DNA of 44,874 nt from Bacillus sp. UNC438CL73TsuS30 (lineage in GTDB: Bacteria > Bacillota > Bacilli > Bacillales > Cytobacillaceae). Where the stretch lies: positions 1-44,874 of the forward strand of contig NZ_AXVA01000033.1 in NCBI RefSeq assembly GCF_000482325.1, written 5' to 3'. The translations under genes and the position numbers were made by a program. Positions 1-7,705 of the stretch are shown piece after piece. Below the pieces are notes generated by a model. That model ran no database searches, had not been told where the DNA came from, and saw only the letters and a program-made list of their open reading frames with translations. Within the stretch, counting starts at the first letter, position 1; each line of letters opens with the position of its first letter.

Positions 1-270
1 CAAATGAAGCAGTACCAACATACTTTGAAAGAACATGGGATTACTCAAAGTATGTCAAGGAAGGGGAATTGCTTAGATAACGCAGTCATGGAGAATTTCT
101 TTGGCTTATTAAAGTCTGAATTACTCTATTTGAAAGAATTTGAGAGCATGGAGCATTTTAAAGTAGAATTAGAGAAATATATTTATTACTATAATCACAA
201 ACGGATTAAGGCAAAATTAAAAGGCATGAGTCCGGTTCAATACCGAACTCATGCCCAAGTAGCTGCCTAA
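1..270 (+). CDS. IS3-family transposase (OrfB), C-terminal part
   Basis: This is the end of a DDE/integrase-core transposase; the gene starts before the window. The visible 89 or so residues carry the C-terminal half of the rve domain: the [19 protein letters not shown] block holds the last catalytic glutamate, and a [20 protein letters not shown] tail is typical of the IS150/IS3 group. The frame is open from base 1 and the stop is TAA at 268-270. The element's right terminal repeat follows within 6 bp, so the 3' end of this insertion sequence looks intact. The rest cannot be judged from here. The insertion has truncated the small minus-strand ORF at 294-425. Confidence 0.93.
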   Translation, partial: QMKQYQHTLKEHGITQSMSRKGNCLDNAVMENFFGLLKSELLYLKEFESMEHFKVELEKYIYYYNHKRIKAKLKGMSPVQYRTHAQVAA

Positions 271-275
271 ACTTC

Positions 276-301
276 GTGTCTAACTTTTTGGGTTCAGATC
301 A
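276..301. repeat. IS3-type right terminal inverted repeat
   Basis: The segment reads TGTCTAACTTTTTGGGTTCA near its core and ends in CA, as IS3-group elements do. It lies 6-31 bp after the transposase stop. The flanking sequence changes abruptly at about 302 into a small ORF that has an intact relative at 44026-44169, which places the element boundary here. The left end and any target duplication are outside the window. Confidence 0.75.
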
Positions 302-425
302 TAGGCTTACGACGGCGTTGGGTGGTTTTCTTGTTTTCTAGAATGCCTTTCCGAAAGAAATAAGCGCTGATTTCACGCAAAACTCCTTTCAGAATTTCTC
401 TTAAAATTTCAAGAAATGTTTCCAT
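294..425 (-). pseudogene. Small amphipathic/basic peptide gene, 3' end replaced by IS3 end (broken copy of 44026-44169)
   Basis: ATG at 423-425 follows a near-perfect ribosome site (AAGGAGGTGATAATC). The peptide begins METFLEILREILKGVLREIS and ends in a basic RRRK stretch. About 31 of the first 40 residues match the copy at 44026-44169, with mostly conservative changes (V/I, S/A, M/V), which argues that both were under selection as protein. After the RRRK the frame runs into the IS3 terminal repeat and stops at a TGA inside it (294-296). The native GGSHK-type tail, 3' UTR and terminator of the other copy are therefore missing. No function is known to me; see the intact copy for the toxin-antitoxin hypothesis. 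Confidence 0.7.
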
Positions 426-560
426 GATTATCACCTCCTTTCCTTAAAGCAAGGAAAAGAAGATTGACAACACGGCCACCCTCACAATATTCAGTTGCAA
501 CTCCATTCTAACACTTTCTATAAATACAAAAACCTATCAATCTTCGACAAAATCTGCTGC
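426..560 (-). promoter_or_regulatory. Conserved leader and promoter of the broken small-ORF copy
   Basis: Similarity to 44170-44300 continues well upstream of the start codon. Conserved parts are the RBS, the TTGACAACACGGCCACCCT element at 465-482 and an extended -10 (TGTTAGAAT on the minus strand, plus positions 505-513). A clear -35 is not seen. Retention of this non-coding block in both copies indicates a functional leader. The element at 465-482 differs from its counterpart in the other copy in exactly the stretch that would pair with a 3' UTR, which is now lost here. Confidence 0.55.
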
Positions 561-618
561 TCTGCCATCACCATGAATTTGTTAACGTACAAATAAATGG
601 CCATCCGCTACAAGTTTT

Positions 619-1806
619 TCAAATAGCTTTTTCATTTTGGTCTTCTCTCTTTGTCGTAAAATCAGGTAAAATCCAATAAATGAGCAGTCCGGCAATGGTA
701 GCGTAGGCGATACCATTATGCGCATACCCAACTCCGATGATGAAGATTATCGCAACGATGACCAAATTTTTCATATTCGCCAGACTCACTTTCTCCTCAA
801 GAAGGTGACGGATCCCCATTGCCGCGATCATCCCAAACAACAAGATACATATGCCGCCCATCACGGCAACGGGAATGGATTGAATCACAGCTCCCACTTT
901 TCCGAACAAACCAAGAAGAATCGCAATAACAGCAGCGCCCTGAATGATCCTGCTGGAAAACTGGCGGGTGATCGCTAGAACCCCGAGATTTTCAGCATAA
1001 GTGGTTTGCGCCGGTCCGCCGATGAAGCCGGAGACTAATGTTGCAATCCCATTCCCCCAAAGGATCCTCGAAAATCCAGGATTCTTTGTTACATCTTTTC
1101 CGATAATCTCATTTAGCACAAACATATGTCCAAGGTCTTCGATGATAGTGACCAGGGCAATCGGCGCCATTCCGAGGATCACGACCCACGTGAATTCCGG
1201 CGCGACGAAATGCGGAAGAGCAAAAGCCGGTGCACTGGCGATTGTTTCAAAATCAACAAACCCACGGATCGCGGCATACACATACCCAACAGCAAGACCG
1301 ATGATAAGCGGCAAGAGGCGGATCACCTTTGTGCCTGCAAGCGTTGCGATAACCGCTGCTAAAAGGCTAACAATCGCAACATCCCAATGGGTCGAGGCCA
1401 TATTGGTCACCGCCGTGGTTGCCAGCGAAAGACCGATAATACTGACAACTGGTCCGACGACAACTGCAGGAATTACCTTACGTACTTTTTCAAAACCGAC
1501 AAACGAAATAATCAATGATACAATGGCATAAACAATCGAAACGCTAATCAGACCTGCAACGGCTTCACCGGGTGAATGGAGCTTTCCGACATACAACGCA
1601 AGCGGAGCAATAAAGGCAAAGGATGAACCTAGATACGTTGGAACCTTTCCGCCTGTAATAAGATGGAAAATCAAAGTTCCGACACCACTAGCAATAAGAG
1701 CACTTCCTGGATCAAGACCGGTGAGGGCTGGCACCAAAACGGTTGCACCAAACATCGCAAACAAATGTTGTAACGATAACGGTATTGCACTTAAGAATTT
1801 CTTCAA
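619..1806 (-). CDS. NCS2-family uracil permease (UraA/PyrP type)
   Basis: This is a 395-residue polytopic membrane protein of the nucleobase:cation symporter-2 family, importing uracil with protons. Family signatures are QHLFAMFGATVLVP near residue 13 and the substrate-site glutamates in IIEDLGH (E223) and TTYAENLG (E272). The latter segment favours uracil over xanthine as substrate. Length is a little under B. subtilis PyrP. The start is TTG at 1804-1806, behind a GGGGGG ribosome site. It stands alone, with a terminator-like hairpin 85 bp upstream on the same strand that may attenuate transcription. No pyrimidine biosynthesis genes are nearby. Substrate assignment is by family, not tested. 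Confidence 0.9.
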   Translation of the reverse strand: MKKFLSAIPLSLQHLFAMFGATVLVPALTGLDPGSALIASGVGTLIFHLITGGKVPTYLGSSFAFIAPLALYVGKLHSPGEAVAGLISVSIVYAIVSLIISFVGFEKVRKVIPAVVVGPVVSIIGLSLATTAVTNMASTHWDVAIVSLLAAVIATLAGTKVIRLLPLIIGLAVGYVYAAIRGFVDFETIASAPAFALPHFVAPEFTWVVILGMAPIALVTIIEDLGHMFVLNEIIGKDVTKNPGFSRILWGNGIATLVSGFIGGPAQTTYAENLGVLAITRQFSSRIIQGAAVIAILLGLFGKVGAVIQSIPVAVMGGICILLFGMIAAMGIRHLLEEKVSLANMKNLVIVAIIFIIGVGYAHNGIAYATIAGLLIYWILPDFTTKREDQNEKAI

Positions 1807-1890
1807 TCCGCTTCCCCCCTTTATTCGTTCTTTAATGATATATTTCCTTAAGTGACTTTTAGACTAAATATTCAAAATATTGTTCGCTGC

Positions 1891-1925
1891 AAAAAAAAGA
1901 TCCTTTTCTTGCATGAAAAGGAACC
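1891..1925 (-). terminator. Terminator-like hairpin in the permease leader (possible attenuator)
   Basis: On the minus strand CCTTTTC and GAAAAGG flank a short loop and are followed by eight Ts. It lies about 85 bp upstream of the permease start, and no minus-strand gene lies before it. A possible promoter (TTGGAT, 16 bp, TAAAAT) sits just upstream. This would give a short leader with a terminator, the arrangement of an attenuator. A PyrR-binding consensus is not clearly present, so the controlling factor is unknown. Confidence 0.55.
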
Positions 1926-2068
1926 ATTCTCTAGTCTATTTTATTTTTTGGTATAAAAAATCCAACGGAACCGTCCCCCTGGTCATTTTTTGATACAATG
2001 TAAAAAAGGATTGTATTTGGAGGTTCCGTAGTCGAACTGAAATAATTTGAATTTTCGTGGGTGATAAG

Positions 2069-2506
2069 ATGAAAATTTCAATAGAAGAGATCAGCAAAGA
2101 AATTGGAGAAGAAATCCTAATTAGATGTCATGAAGTAGATGACGAAATATACGAAATCGTAGACAAACTGAAAACGGAAGACCTCATCGTAATCGGATAT
2201 CAAAATGATCGAGTTCACCGTATTAAGCTTCGTGATATCTATTATTTCGAGGCAGTTGATGGAAAGGTTTTTATTTACTGCAAGGACAACGTTTTTGAAG
2301 TAAAACAAAAGCTTTATGAGTTAGAGGAATTATGTAAAAATAAGAGCTGTTTTCGTGCATCTAAATCAACTATTTTAAACATAGCCAAAGTTTCATCTAT
2401 TCACCCGTCTATAAGCGGCCGCTTCGAAGCGGTACTGGATAACGGGGAACGTACAGTTATATCAAGACAGTATGTGCCTGTCCTTAAAAAGATGCTTGGA
2501 TTATAA
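2069..2506 (+). CDS. LytTR-domain transcriptional regulator
   Basis: This is a stand-alone LytTR DNA-binding protein of 145 residues. The C-terminal two thirds hold the LytTR fold: HRIKLRDIYYFEAVDGKVFIY, then CFRASKSTILNI and NGERTVISRQYVPVLKKML. The N-terminal 45 residues lack a receiver-domain signature, so this is not a classical two-component regulator. I place the start at ATG 2069, preceded by GGGTGAT; a GTG at 2057 would add four residues. It is followed after 15 bp by a DUF3021 membrane protein. Such LytTR plus membrane-protein pairs act in Firmicutes as a regulator with its membrane-bound inhibitor. The target genes here are unknown; autoregulation is common for the family. Confidence 0.88.
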   Translation: MKISIEEISKEIGEEILIRCHEVDDEIYEIVDKLKTEDLIVIGYQNDRVHRIKLRDIYYFEAVDGKVFIYCKDNVFEVKQKLYELEELCKNKSCFRASKSTILNIAKVSSIHPSISGRFEAVLDNGERTVISRQYVPVLKKMLGL

Positions 2507-2521
2507 AAGGAGGGATAAATC

Positions 2522-2950
2522 ATGAAGCTGTCCAAATTTATACAAAAGATAATTAAGGATTTCTTGATTATCTTCGCAGCCATCATCATTATGATGACGA
2601 TGTTGCGACAAATATATGATCCCCATATGGCCTTTGATTTGAAGTCAATTTATATCATTATGGCCTTTTCATTTTTAAGTGCATTGATAGGATTTATTTT
2701 GTATTCTCCTCATGATCTAAGTGAGAAGAACATGCGTATAAGAATGGCCATTCATTTTATCGCCTTGGAGATTCTGTTGATTTCCCTTAGCAACGTTTTT
2801 GGTATTGTGAATAGTGCATTAGAAGGGATCATTCTTGCACTGCAAATTGCCGTGATCTATATCCTGGTTCGTCTGCTGTCATGGAAAAATGATAAAAAAG
2901 AAGCCCAAAAAATCAATGAAAGACTAAAGGCATTTAAAAGTAGTCAATAA
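2522..2950 (+). CDS. DUF3021-family membrane protein, partner of the LytTR regulator
   Basis: 142 residues with four predicted membrane segments (about 12-32, 42-62, 75-96 and 101-120) and a charged C-terminal tail (KNDKKEAQKINERLKAFK). The ATG follows an AAAGGAGGG ribosome site, 15 bp after the stop of the LytTR gene, so the two are an operon closed by the terminator at 2989-3017. DUF3021 proteins are regularly encoded directly after LytTR regulators and probably hold the regulator inactive at the membrane. That role is inferred from gene pairing and from the analogous streptococcal LytTR systems. Confidence 0.82.
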   Translation: MKLSKFIQKIIKDFLIIFAAIIIMMTMLRQIYDPHMAFDLKSIYIIMAFSFLSALIGFILYSPHDLSEKNMRIRMAIHFIALEILLISLSNVFGIVNSALEGIILALQIAVIYILVRLLSWKNDKKEAQKINERLKAFKSSQ

Positions 2951-2988
2951 AATCATAAAGCAGCAGTTGTCTGCAACAGATTATTATG

Positions 2989-3017
2989 CGGTAAGCTTTA
3001 TAGCTTACCGTTTTTTT
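2989..3017 (+). terminator. Rho-independent terminator of the LytTR-DUF3021 operon
   Basis: CGGTAAGC and GCTTACCG form a GC-containing stem with a short AT loop, followed by seven Ts. It starts 39 bp after the DUF3021 stop. Confidence 0.9.
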
Positions 3018-3127
3018 GCATCTTATTTGCCTGTGGATACAACTTACAGTTTTTCTATATACATCCTTTTCGCGGTTTATTATGATGAGTTCATGAAAAA
3101 GGATTCGAATGAGGAGGAGTAACTACT

Positions 3128-4429
3128 ATGGGAACTTTACTATTAGTTATCGCTTTGATTTTCGAGATTGCATTTGCAATCTATTGTATGGTAACGAAGC
3201 AAAACCATAAAAAAATAAAGAATTGGATTAGGATTGCGGCATTTATAGCATTTGTAATTCTCACACTTTCATCGGTGATTGTGTGGAGTTTCCGCTGGGC
3301 CATGCTTGCAATACTGCTTTTCATATTAGCGTTAATAGGAATGGTTTCTCTTATTCGTAACAAAACCAATATTCAAACATACAAAACTTCTAAAATTGTG
3401 TGGAAAGCCATTATGATGATATTCGTTTCGATCTTTACATTTTCACCTGCAATTGTTTTTCCGCAGCATAAATCACCAAAAGTGACAGGTGAATATGAAG
3501 TCGGAACGGCTACTTACACATATATTGACAAGAACCGTGTAGAGAAAATTTCCGAGAAGAGGACCAATAGATTTGTGAATGTGGAATTTTGGTATCCAAA
3601 AAACGCCAAAGGAACGTACCCGCTTTTGGTGTTCTCACATGGAGCATACGGTATTAAAGCAAGCAATACCTCTACCTATACTGAGCTTGCAAGCCACGGT
3701 TATGTAGTAGTTTCCATCGATCACCCTTATCACTCCTTTTATACTCGTTCAAAGGATGGAACGAATGTCTTGATCAATACAGATTATAACCGTGAAATCG
3801 ACAATATGAATAAAGGTGTTTACTCGAATGAAGAACTGTACGGACTCATTCAAAAATGGATGAAACTGCGAACAGATGATATGAATTTTGTCATTGATAC
3901 GATACTTGAAAAAGCCAAAAGTGGGAGTAATCCCATTTATCAACAGATCAATACAGAGAAAATTGGTGTGTTCGGGCACTCAATGGGCGGCGCAGCAAGT
4001 GTTTGGCTAGGTAGAGAACGTGATGATATAGGTGCAGTTGTAAATATTGATGCTCCGTTCTTTAGTGAGCTTGTTTATAAGAAGGATAAGGATGATTTTG
4101 TGGAAAGCAGCAAATCCTTCACAACCCCACTTTTTAACATTTATTCTGACGATGTTTGGGGACAGCTCGAAAGCAACTCCCTCTATGTAGCGAATAAAGC
4201 CGATAATGAACAATTCAAACAAGCATATACTGCTCATTTTAAAGGGGCAAAACATTTAAGCTTGACCGATTTACCGCTTTTCTCTCCTATACTGGCAAAT
4301 ATTCTGCAAGGCGGAAAAGCTGACATTGATCAATCTTACTGTATTGAAACTGAAAATAAATTGATTCTTAAATTCTTTGACTATGAATTAAAGGGGATTG
4401 GCCAATTCACTCCCAAAGGGACATATTGA
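3128..4429 (+). CDS. Membrane-anchored alpha/beta hydrolase (PAF-acetylhydrolase/dienelactone-hydrolase-like)
   Basis: 433 residues. The first 110 or so contain four hydrophobic segments (about 3-22, 36-53, 57-75 and 92-112). A catalytic alpha/beta-hydrolase domain follows: the oxyanion strand YPLLVFSHG at 165-172, then the nucleophile elbow GHSMGG with Ser285. Likely partners are an Asp near 308 (VNIDAPF) and His376 (GAKHLSL). The domain resembles chlorophyllase/platelet-activating-factor acetylhydrolase-like esterases; the true substrate is unknown. Start: ATG at 3128 behind GAGGAGGAG. The membrane topology suggests the hydrolase domain is held at the cell surface or membrane face. It appears monocistronic and ends in a convergent intergenic region holding a periodic repeat array. 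Confidence 0.8.
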   Translation: MGTLLLVIALIFEIAFAIYCMVTKQNHKKIKNWIRIAAFIAFVILTLSSVIVWSFRWAMLAILLFILALIGMVSLIRNKTNIQTYKTSKIVWKAIMMIFVSIFTFSPAIVFPQHKSPKVTGEYEVGTATYTYIDKNRVEKISEKRTNRFVNVEFWYPKNAKGTYPLLVFSHGAYGIKASNTSTYTELASHGYVVVSIDHPYHSFYTRSKDGTNVLINTDYNREIDNMNKGVYSNEELYGLIQKWMKLRTDDMNFVIDTILEKAKSGSNPIYQQINTEKIGVFGHSMGGAASVWLGRERDDIGAVVNIDAPFFSELVYKKDKDDFVESSKSFTTPLFNIYSDDVWGQLESNSLYVANKADNEQFKQAYTAHFKGAKHLSLTDLPLFSPILANILQGGKADIDQSYCIETENKLILKFFDYELKGIGQFTPKGTY

Positions 4430-4510
4430 TTTTATCTATAAAATTGATTAAAGGTTAAAACTTAGTAAAAAAGTAGAATCAAGGCGGCCCCACTTGTTAA
4501 GGGGATCTTT

Positions 4511-4652
4511 AAAATTGTCGATATAATCCCATTTCTGTTGATACCCCACCAAAAAGTGTTGATATAATCCCATTTTGTGTTGATATCCTATTAAAAAGTG
4601 TTGATATAATCCTATTTTGTGTTGATATCCTACCAAAAAGTGTCGATATCCT
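4511..4652. repeat. Iteron-like array: seven GTGTYGATAT motifs at 21-bp spacing
   Basis: The decamer GTGTTGATAT or a close variant begins at 4515, 4535, 4556, 4577, 4598, 4619 and 4640, so spacing is 20 then five times 21 bp. The 11-bp spacers alternate between two sequences (AATCCCATTTT-like and CCTATTAAAAA-like), making a higher-order 42-bp unit. Because 42 is a multiple of three it leaves open frames whose peptides merely repeat, and I do not call a gene. It lies between convergent genes. Alternate motifs also create TATAAT strings. A single related copy occurs near 10838. Confidence 0.85.
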
Positions 4653-4687
4653 AAACCAGCTGGCCTTTGCCCTTGCCCCCGGACCCC

Positions 4688-4727
4688 ATGAATAAAGAGC
4701 TCCCCACAAGGGAAGCTCTTTATTCAT
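4688..4727 (-). terminator. Bidirectional terminator between hydrolase and SDR genes
   Basis: A long, nearly perfect hairpin with arms ATGAATAAAGAGCT(T/C)CCC around a four-base loop. It abuts the SDR stop codon and could serve both convergent genes. Confidence 0.8.
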
Positions 4728-5491
4728 TACAGTATGGTGTTTTTCATATTGGCGTACATCACCTTTACGGTCTCATCGATTTCATCTCGGGACATCCGCA
4801 TCGCATTTTCAGAACGGGCATAACCGATTTCGCTTTTTCCTGCTTCAAGGCCTTTAAAGATTGCATCAGCAAATTCATCTACAGGTGTGCCAAAGGTGTG
4901 AAGGCCAGCTCCGCCTAAATCGGTATTCACTGCCGGCGGCGCAACTTCGATCACCTCAATGGCCGTATCTTCAAGCTGACTCCTTAAGCTCATCGTAAAG
5001 GAATGAACCGCCGCTTTCGTAGCGGAATAAATCGGCGCAATCGCCATTGGCGTAAAGGCTAAACCGGATGATACATTAACGATCGCCGCATAGTCCTTGT
5101 TGGCAAAGTACGGCGCAAAGAGCATGGCAAAATGAAAGGGAGCCTCTACATTGGAGGCGATTTCTTGGCTGTAATAGCTCCAATCTTCCTTCGCCTTGGT
5201 TTTAAGAATATGGAAGCGCTGCTGAATGCCTGCGTTGTTTACAAGTACATTCACATCGGGGTGCTCGCTCGTAATCCATTCGAACAAAGCAATCCGATCC
5301 GATTCTTTGGTGACATCACAAACGCGTGTGATGAGTTCTGAATATTTTTCCTTCGCTTCCTGAAGCCTTGCTTCGCGTCTGCCGCAGACAATGACCTTAT
5401 TGCCTGCTTTAATGAATCTTTCGGCAAAAGCAAACCCGATTCCGGCTGCCCCGCCTGTAATAAGTACTGTATTCCCTGAAAGTTTCATCAT
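4727..5491 (-). CDS. Short-chain dehydrogenase/reductase (DltE-like)
   Basis: 254-residue classical SDR oxidoreductase. The Rossmann glycine motif is TGGAAGIG (residues 12-19), the NNAG motif is at about 85-88, and the catalytic Ser and YSATK are at about 140-160. Family members use NAD(P)(H) in the cytoplasm; the substrate cannot be read from sequence. It resembles the DltE/YvrD-like branch in length and in the PVDEFADAIFKGLEAGKSEIG tail, but there is no dlt operon here. Two ATGs are adjacent (5491 and 5488) behind GAGGGAT; either may be used. Likely monocistronic, ending in the strong hairpin at 4688-4727. Confidence 0.88.
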   Translation of the reverse strand: MMKLSGNTVLITGGAAGIGFAFAERFIKAGNKVIVCGRREARLQEAKEKYSELITRVCDVTKESDRIALFEWITSEHPDVNVLVNNAGIQQRFHILKTKAKEDWSYYSQEIASNVEAPFHFAMLFAPYFANKDYAAIVNVSSGLAFTPMAIAPIYSATKAAVHSFTMSLRSQLEDTAIEVIEVAPPAVNTDLGGAGLHTFGTPVDEFADAIFKGLEAGKSEIGYARSENAMRMSRDEIDETVKVMYANMKNTIL

Positions 5492-5555
5492 ATCCCTCTT
5501 TCGTTAAACGGACTGTCATTCCTCATAAATAGGTTACCCATTTGAAATAGTATTT

Positions 5556-6440
5556 CTACATCACCCTCAATATTTCAGAAACCACATCTTTATGGTTAAA
5601 GATAATAGCGATCGCTTCATAGTGGTCACCCACTTGCCAGATGTAACTCCATTGCTCGATATCCATATAATTAAACTGCTTTGTACCAAACTTTTTTCGT
5701 ATTGCTGCCCTCTCCTCTGCCGTCCCACCCAACGGTTCTTTGATCTCAACTGGCCTTCCCAATAGGCTGATGATTTGCTTTTTCGTCATGCCTGCCTTCA
5801 ATGTAATTCCGTGGTAGGTAAGCTTTTTCACTCCGCCAAACGACATTTCGGGATCAGGTGTCTTTTTCTTTAAAGGCTTTAATTTGTATTCAAAAGCATA
5901 AACCTTCGAAGATGAACGTTTACTCTTTATTCCATAACGCGTTTTGATTGTTAGCGTACCGGTCTGTTTGGTTTCCTTTAAAACAATTGGGTAGGAAAGA
6001 AAAATATAATGGTTTCCGGGATCCTTATCATTTTTCACCTTAGGATGCTTCCCGTACTTTTTATAAACCGTTTGAATCGAGCTTCCCACTTTTACCCCTC
6101 TGCTCGTTGAAAACTTTAGGCCCTTATTTTTCGTTTTAAAATGTTCATAATCAATTCCAATCACACGACCCTTACTATCAGTATATAACTTTAGATAATA
6201 AGCCATTTGCGGTGTCGGGTCTCCAGTAATATAACCATCATCTACCTTATCAAATTGCAGCTGCTTAAAGGATTTCTTTAATTTTTTCATCGAACTGGAG
6301 GCTGAATCATTCGGCTCGATCTTCCATAATGTTAAATCTTTTGTTTTTAGCGTTAGCGGACCTTTGGCCAAAGCATGATTCTCTGAAAATAGGACAATAA
6401 ATAAAAAGAAACTTAAAAAGACAAACAGTTTTTTAGACAC
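5556..6440 (-). CDS. Secreted protein with two BamE/SmpA-like repeats, function unknown
   Basis: 294 residues. An N-terminal signal peptide (positive KK, then a hydrophobic core to about residue 25, ALAKG cleavage region) predicts export; no lipobox Cys is seen. Two segments have the pattern of the small BamE/SmpA-type fold: GVKVGSSIQTVYKKYGKHPKV and, near the C terminus, GITLKAGMTKKQIISLLGRP. The protein is rich in lysine. The start is GTG at 6438-6440, fixed by GAGGAG 8 bp upstream; upstream ATGs are out of frame. It lies alone on its strand. Homologous folds often mediate protein-protein contacts at envelopes, but no specific role can be assigned. Confidence 0.75.
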   Translation of the reverse strand: MSKKLFVFLSFFLFIVLFSENHALAKGPLTLKTKDLTLWKIEPNDSASSSMKKLKKSFKQLQFDKVDDGYITGDPTPQMAYYLKLYTDSKGRVIGIDYEHFKTKNKGLKFSTSRGVKVGSSIQTVYKKYGKHPKVKNDKDPGNHYIFLSYPIVLKETKQTGTLTIKTRYGIKSKRSSSKVYAFEYKLKPLKKKTPDPEMSFGGVKKLTYHGITLKAGMTKKQIISLLGRPVEIKEPLGGTAEERAAIRKKFGTKQFNYMDIEQWSYIWQVGDHYEAIAIIFNHKDVVSEILRVM

Positions 6441-6570
6441 GCATCATTCTCCTCACAATAATCGCCTTATAGGATAATTTTACCATACCAAAAGTTCTAA
6501 TTACTATAAAGAAACAACTTAAATTGAAAGAATCGTTATTCTAGATTTCTATTTCCTAAACGACAGCATC

Positions 6571-6680
6571 CGACGTTTTCTTTTTCAATCAAACGTTTGA
6601 TTAAAAACGTTCCAAAGCGCTTTGGACAAAGAACATTGTACAGTTTCCTAGGAAATTATTTGTCGATAAATTCTGTCGCG
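6571..6680. repeat. Dispersed repeat with nested palindromes (copy A of three)
   Basis: This stretch resembles 29053-29190 (copy B) and, over its first part, 39690-39724. It contains the perfect palindrome AATCAAACGTTTGATT at 6587-6602 and a second one, TCCAAAGCGCTTTGGA, at 6611-6626. The shared flanks are CGACAGC..CCGACG before and GAGGAAAT-type sequence then TTTGTCGATAAATTC after. The rest of the 467-bp gap 6441-6907 shows no convincing ORF apart from the promoter region of the 6440 gene and the terminator below. Confidence 0.6.
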
Positions 6681-6857
6681 TTCTCCCGATTGATCCCCTA
6701 AACGATCAAAAAATGACCTCATATCGCACAATGATACGCGTTTCTACAAGCTGGGCTTCTACACAAACGTTTGTCCTTCCAGCTACTTTGGATGGACACT
6801 TTTATTGGTTTCACGCATGATTTTGTCCTTCCACCTCTAGCGGGTAATGAAACCAAC

Positions 6858-6889
6858 TAAAAAAAGAGAAGTGCAGTTAGCACTTCTCT
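6858..6889 (-). terminator. Terminator of the FAH-family gene
   Basis: AGAGAAGTGC and GCACTTCTCT form a ten-pair stem with a five-base loop. On the minus strand it is followed by a T run. It lies just downstream of the stop at 6908. Confidence 0.88.
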
Positions 6890-6907
6890 ACCTTCAGCCT
6901 AAGGCTG

Positions 6908-7705
6908 CTAGATTACATAATTACGCAGTTTACCAATCTTTTCTACTTCTACCGTTACGACATCGCCCGACTTCATTGGACAACTGCCGGAAGGTGAACC
7001 CGTAGCCAAAATATCCCCTGGCTCCAGTGTCATAACCTGTGAAATCCAACTGATTAGGAACGGAATCGAAAGTGACATCTGATTCGTATTCCCATCTTGT
7101 ACAACTTCCCCGTTTAAAGTGGTAACGATCCGTAAATTCGATGGATCAATACCTGTCACAATCCACGGACCCAATGGACCAAACGTATCAAAACCTTTTG
7201 CGCGTGTAAACTGGGGATCCTTTTTGGTAAGATCTCTTGCCGTTACATCATTAAAGATCGTACAGCCAAAAACATAATCCATTGCCTCTTCCACTTTTAT
7301 ATTTTTGCCGCGTTTCCCAATGACAAGGGCCACTTCCCCCTCCAATTCCACCTGCTGGGTTAAATCACTTGACGGAAGAATGATATCCCCTTCATTTGGA
7401 ATCAAGGATGAGGCCGGTTTTAAGAACAAAAAGGGTTCTTTGAGATTAGCCTCCCCGCCAGTCTCTTTAGCGTGTCCAGCATAGGTCCAGCCAAAATTAA
7501 TCACTTTTGACGGGGCTACAGGCTCCAAAATTTTCACATCATCAAATTGAACCCTTACACCATCATATTTTAGTTCGTTGTTCGCAATTTCAGCGAAAGT
7601 ACTGGACAATTGTAAAATCTCATTATCCTCAACCATTCCGTAATATACTTCACCATTATGATTTTCATACCGAACAATGGTTTGTGTTTTTTGTAAAACT
7701 TTCAT
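6908..7705 (-). CDS. Fumarylacetoacetate hydrolase (FAH)-family protein
   Basis: 265-residue FAH/HpaG-type enzyme. A short N-terminal domain of about 60 residues precedes the catalytic core, which starts at SKVINFGWTYAGHAKE. Metal-binding acidic residues are visible in QQVELEGEVALVIGK and a conserved FNDVTARDL follows; the C terminus has the LEPGDILATGSPSG signature. Members cleave or decarboxylate beta-diketo acids (fumarylpyruvate, acylpyruvates, oxaloacetate) or isomerise homoprotocatechuate intermediates, so exact chemistry is open. ATG at 7705. Neighbours give no pathway context, though a ring-hydroxylating dioxygenase pair lies 12 kb away. Ends with its own terminator. Confidence 0.88.
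   Translation of the reverse strand: MKVLQKTQTIVRYENHNGEVYYGMVEDNEILQLSSTFAEIANNELKYDGVRVQFDDVKILEPVAPSKVINFGWTYAGHAKETGGEANLKEPFLFLKPASSLIPNEGDIILPSSDLTQQVELEGEVALVIGKRGKNIKVEEAMDYVFGCTIFNDVTARDLTKKDPQFTRAKGFDTFGPLGPWIVTGIDPSNLRIVTTLNGEVVQDGNTNQMSLSIPFLISWISQVMTLEPGDILATGSPSGSCPMKSGDVVTVEVEKIGKLRNYVI

Noticed and set aside
718..1531. Plus-strand open frames inside the permease
   Set aside because: Shadow frames of a clear NCS2 membrane protein; no ribosome sites and biased composition.
1880..1960. Canonical PyrR-binding leader or purine riboswitch
   Set aside because: The consensus loops are not present; only a terminator-like stem is clear.
4448..4727. Open frames on the minus strand giving GYQHK.GLYQHFL repeats
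   Set aside because: They are translations of the 42-bp repeat unit, which is a multiple of three; no ribosome site and no non-repeat protein content.
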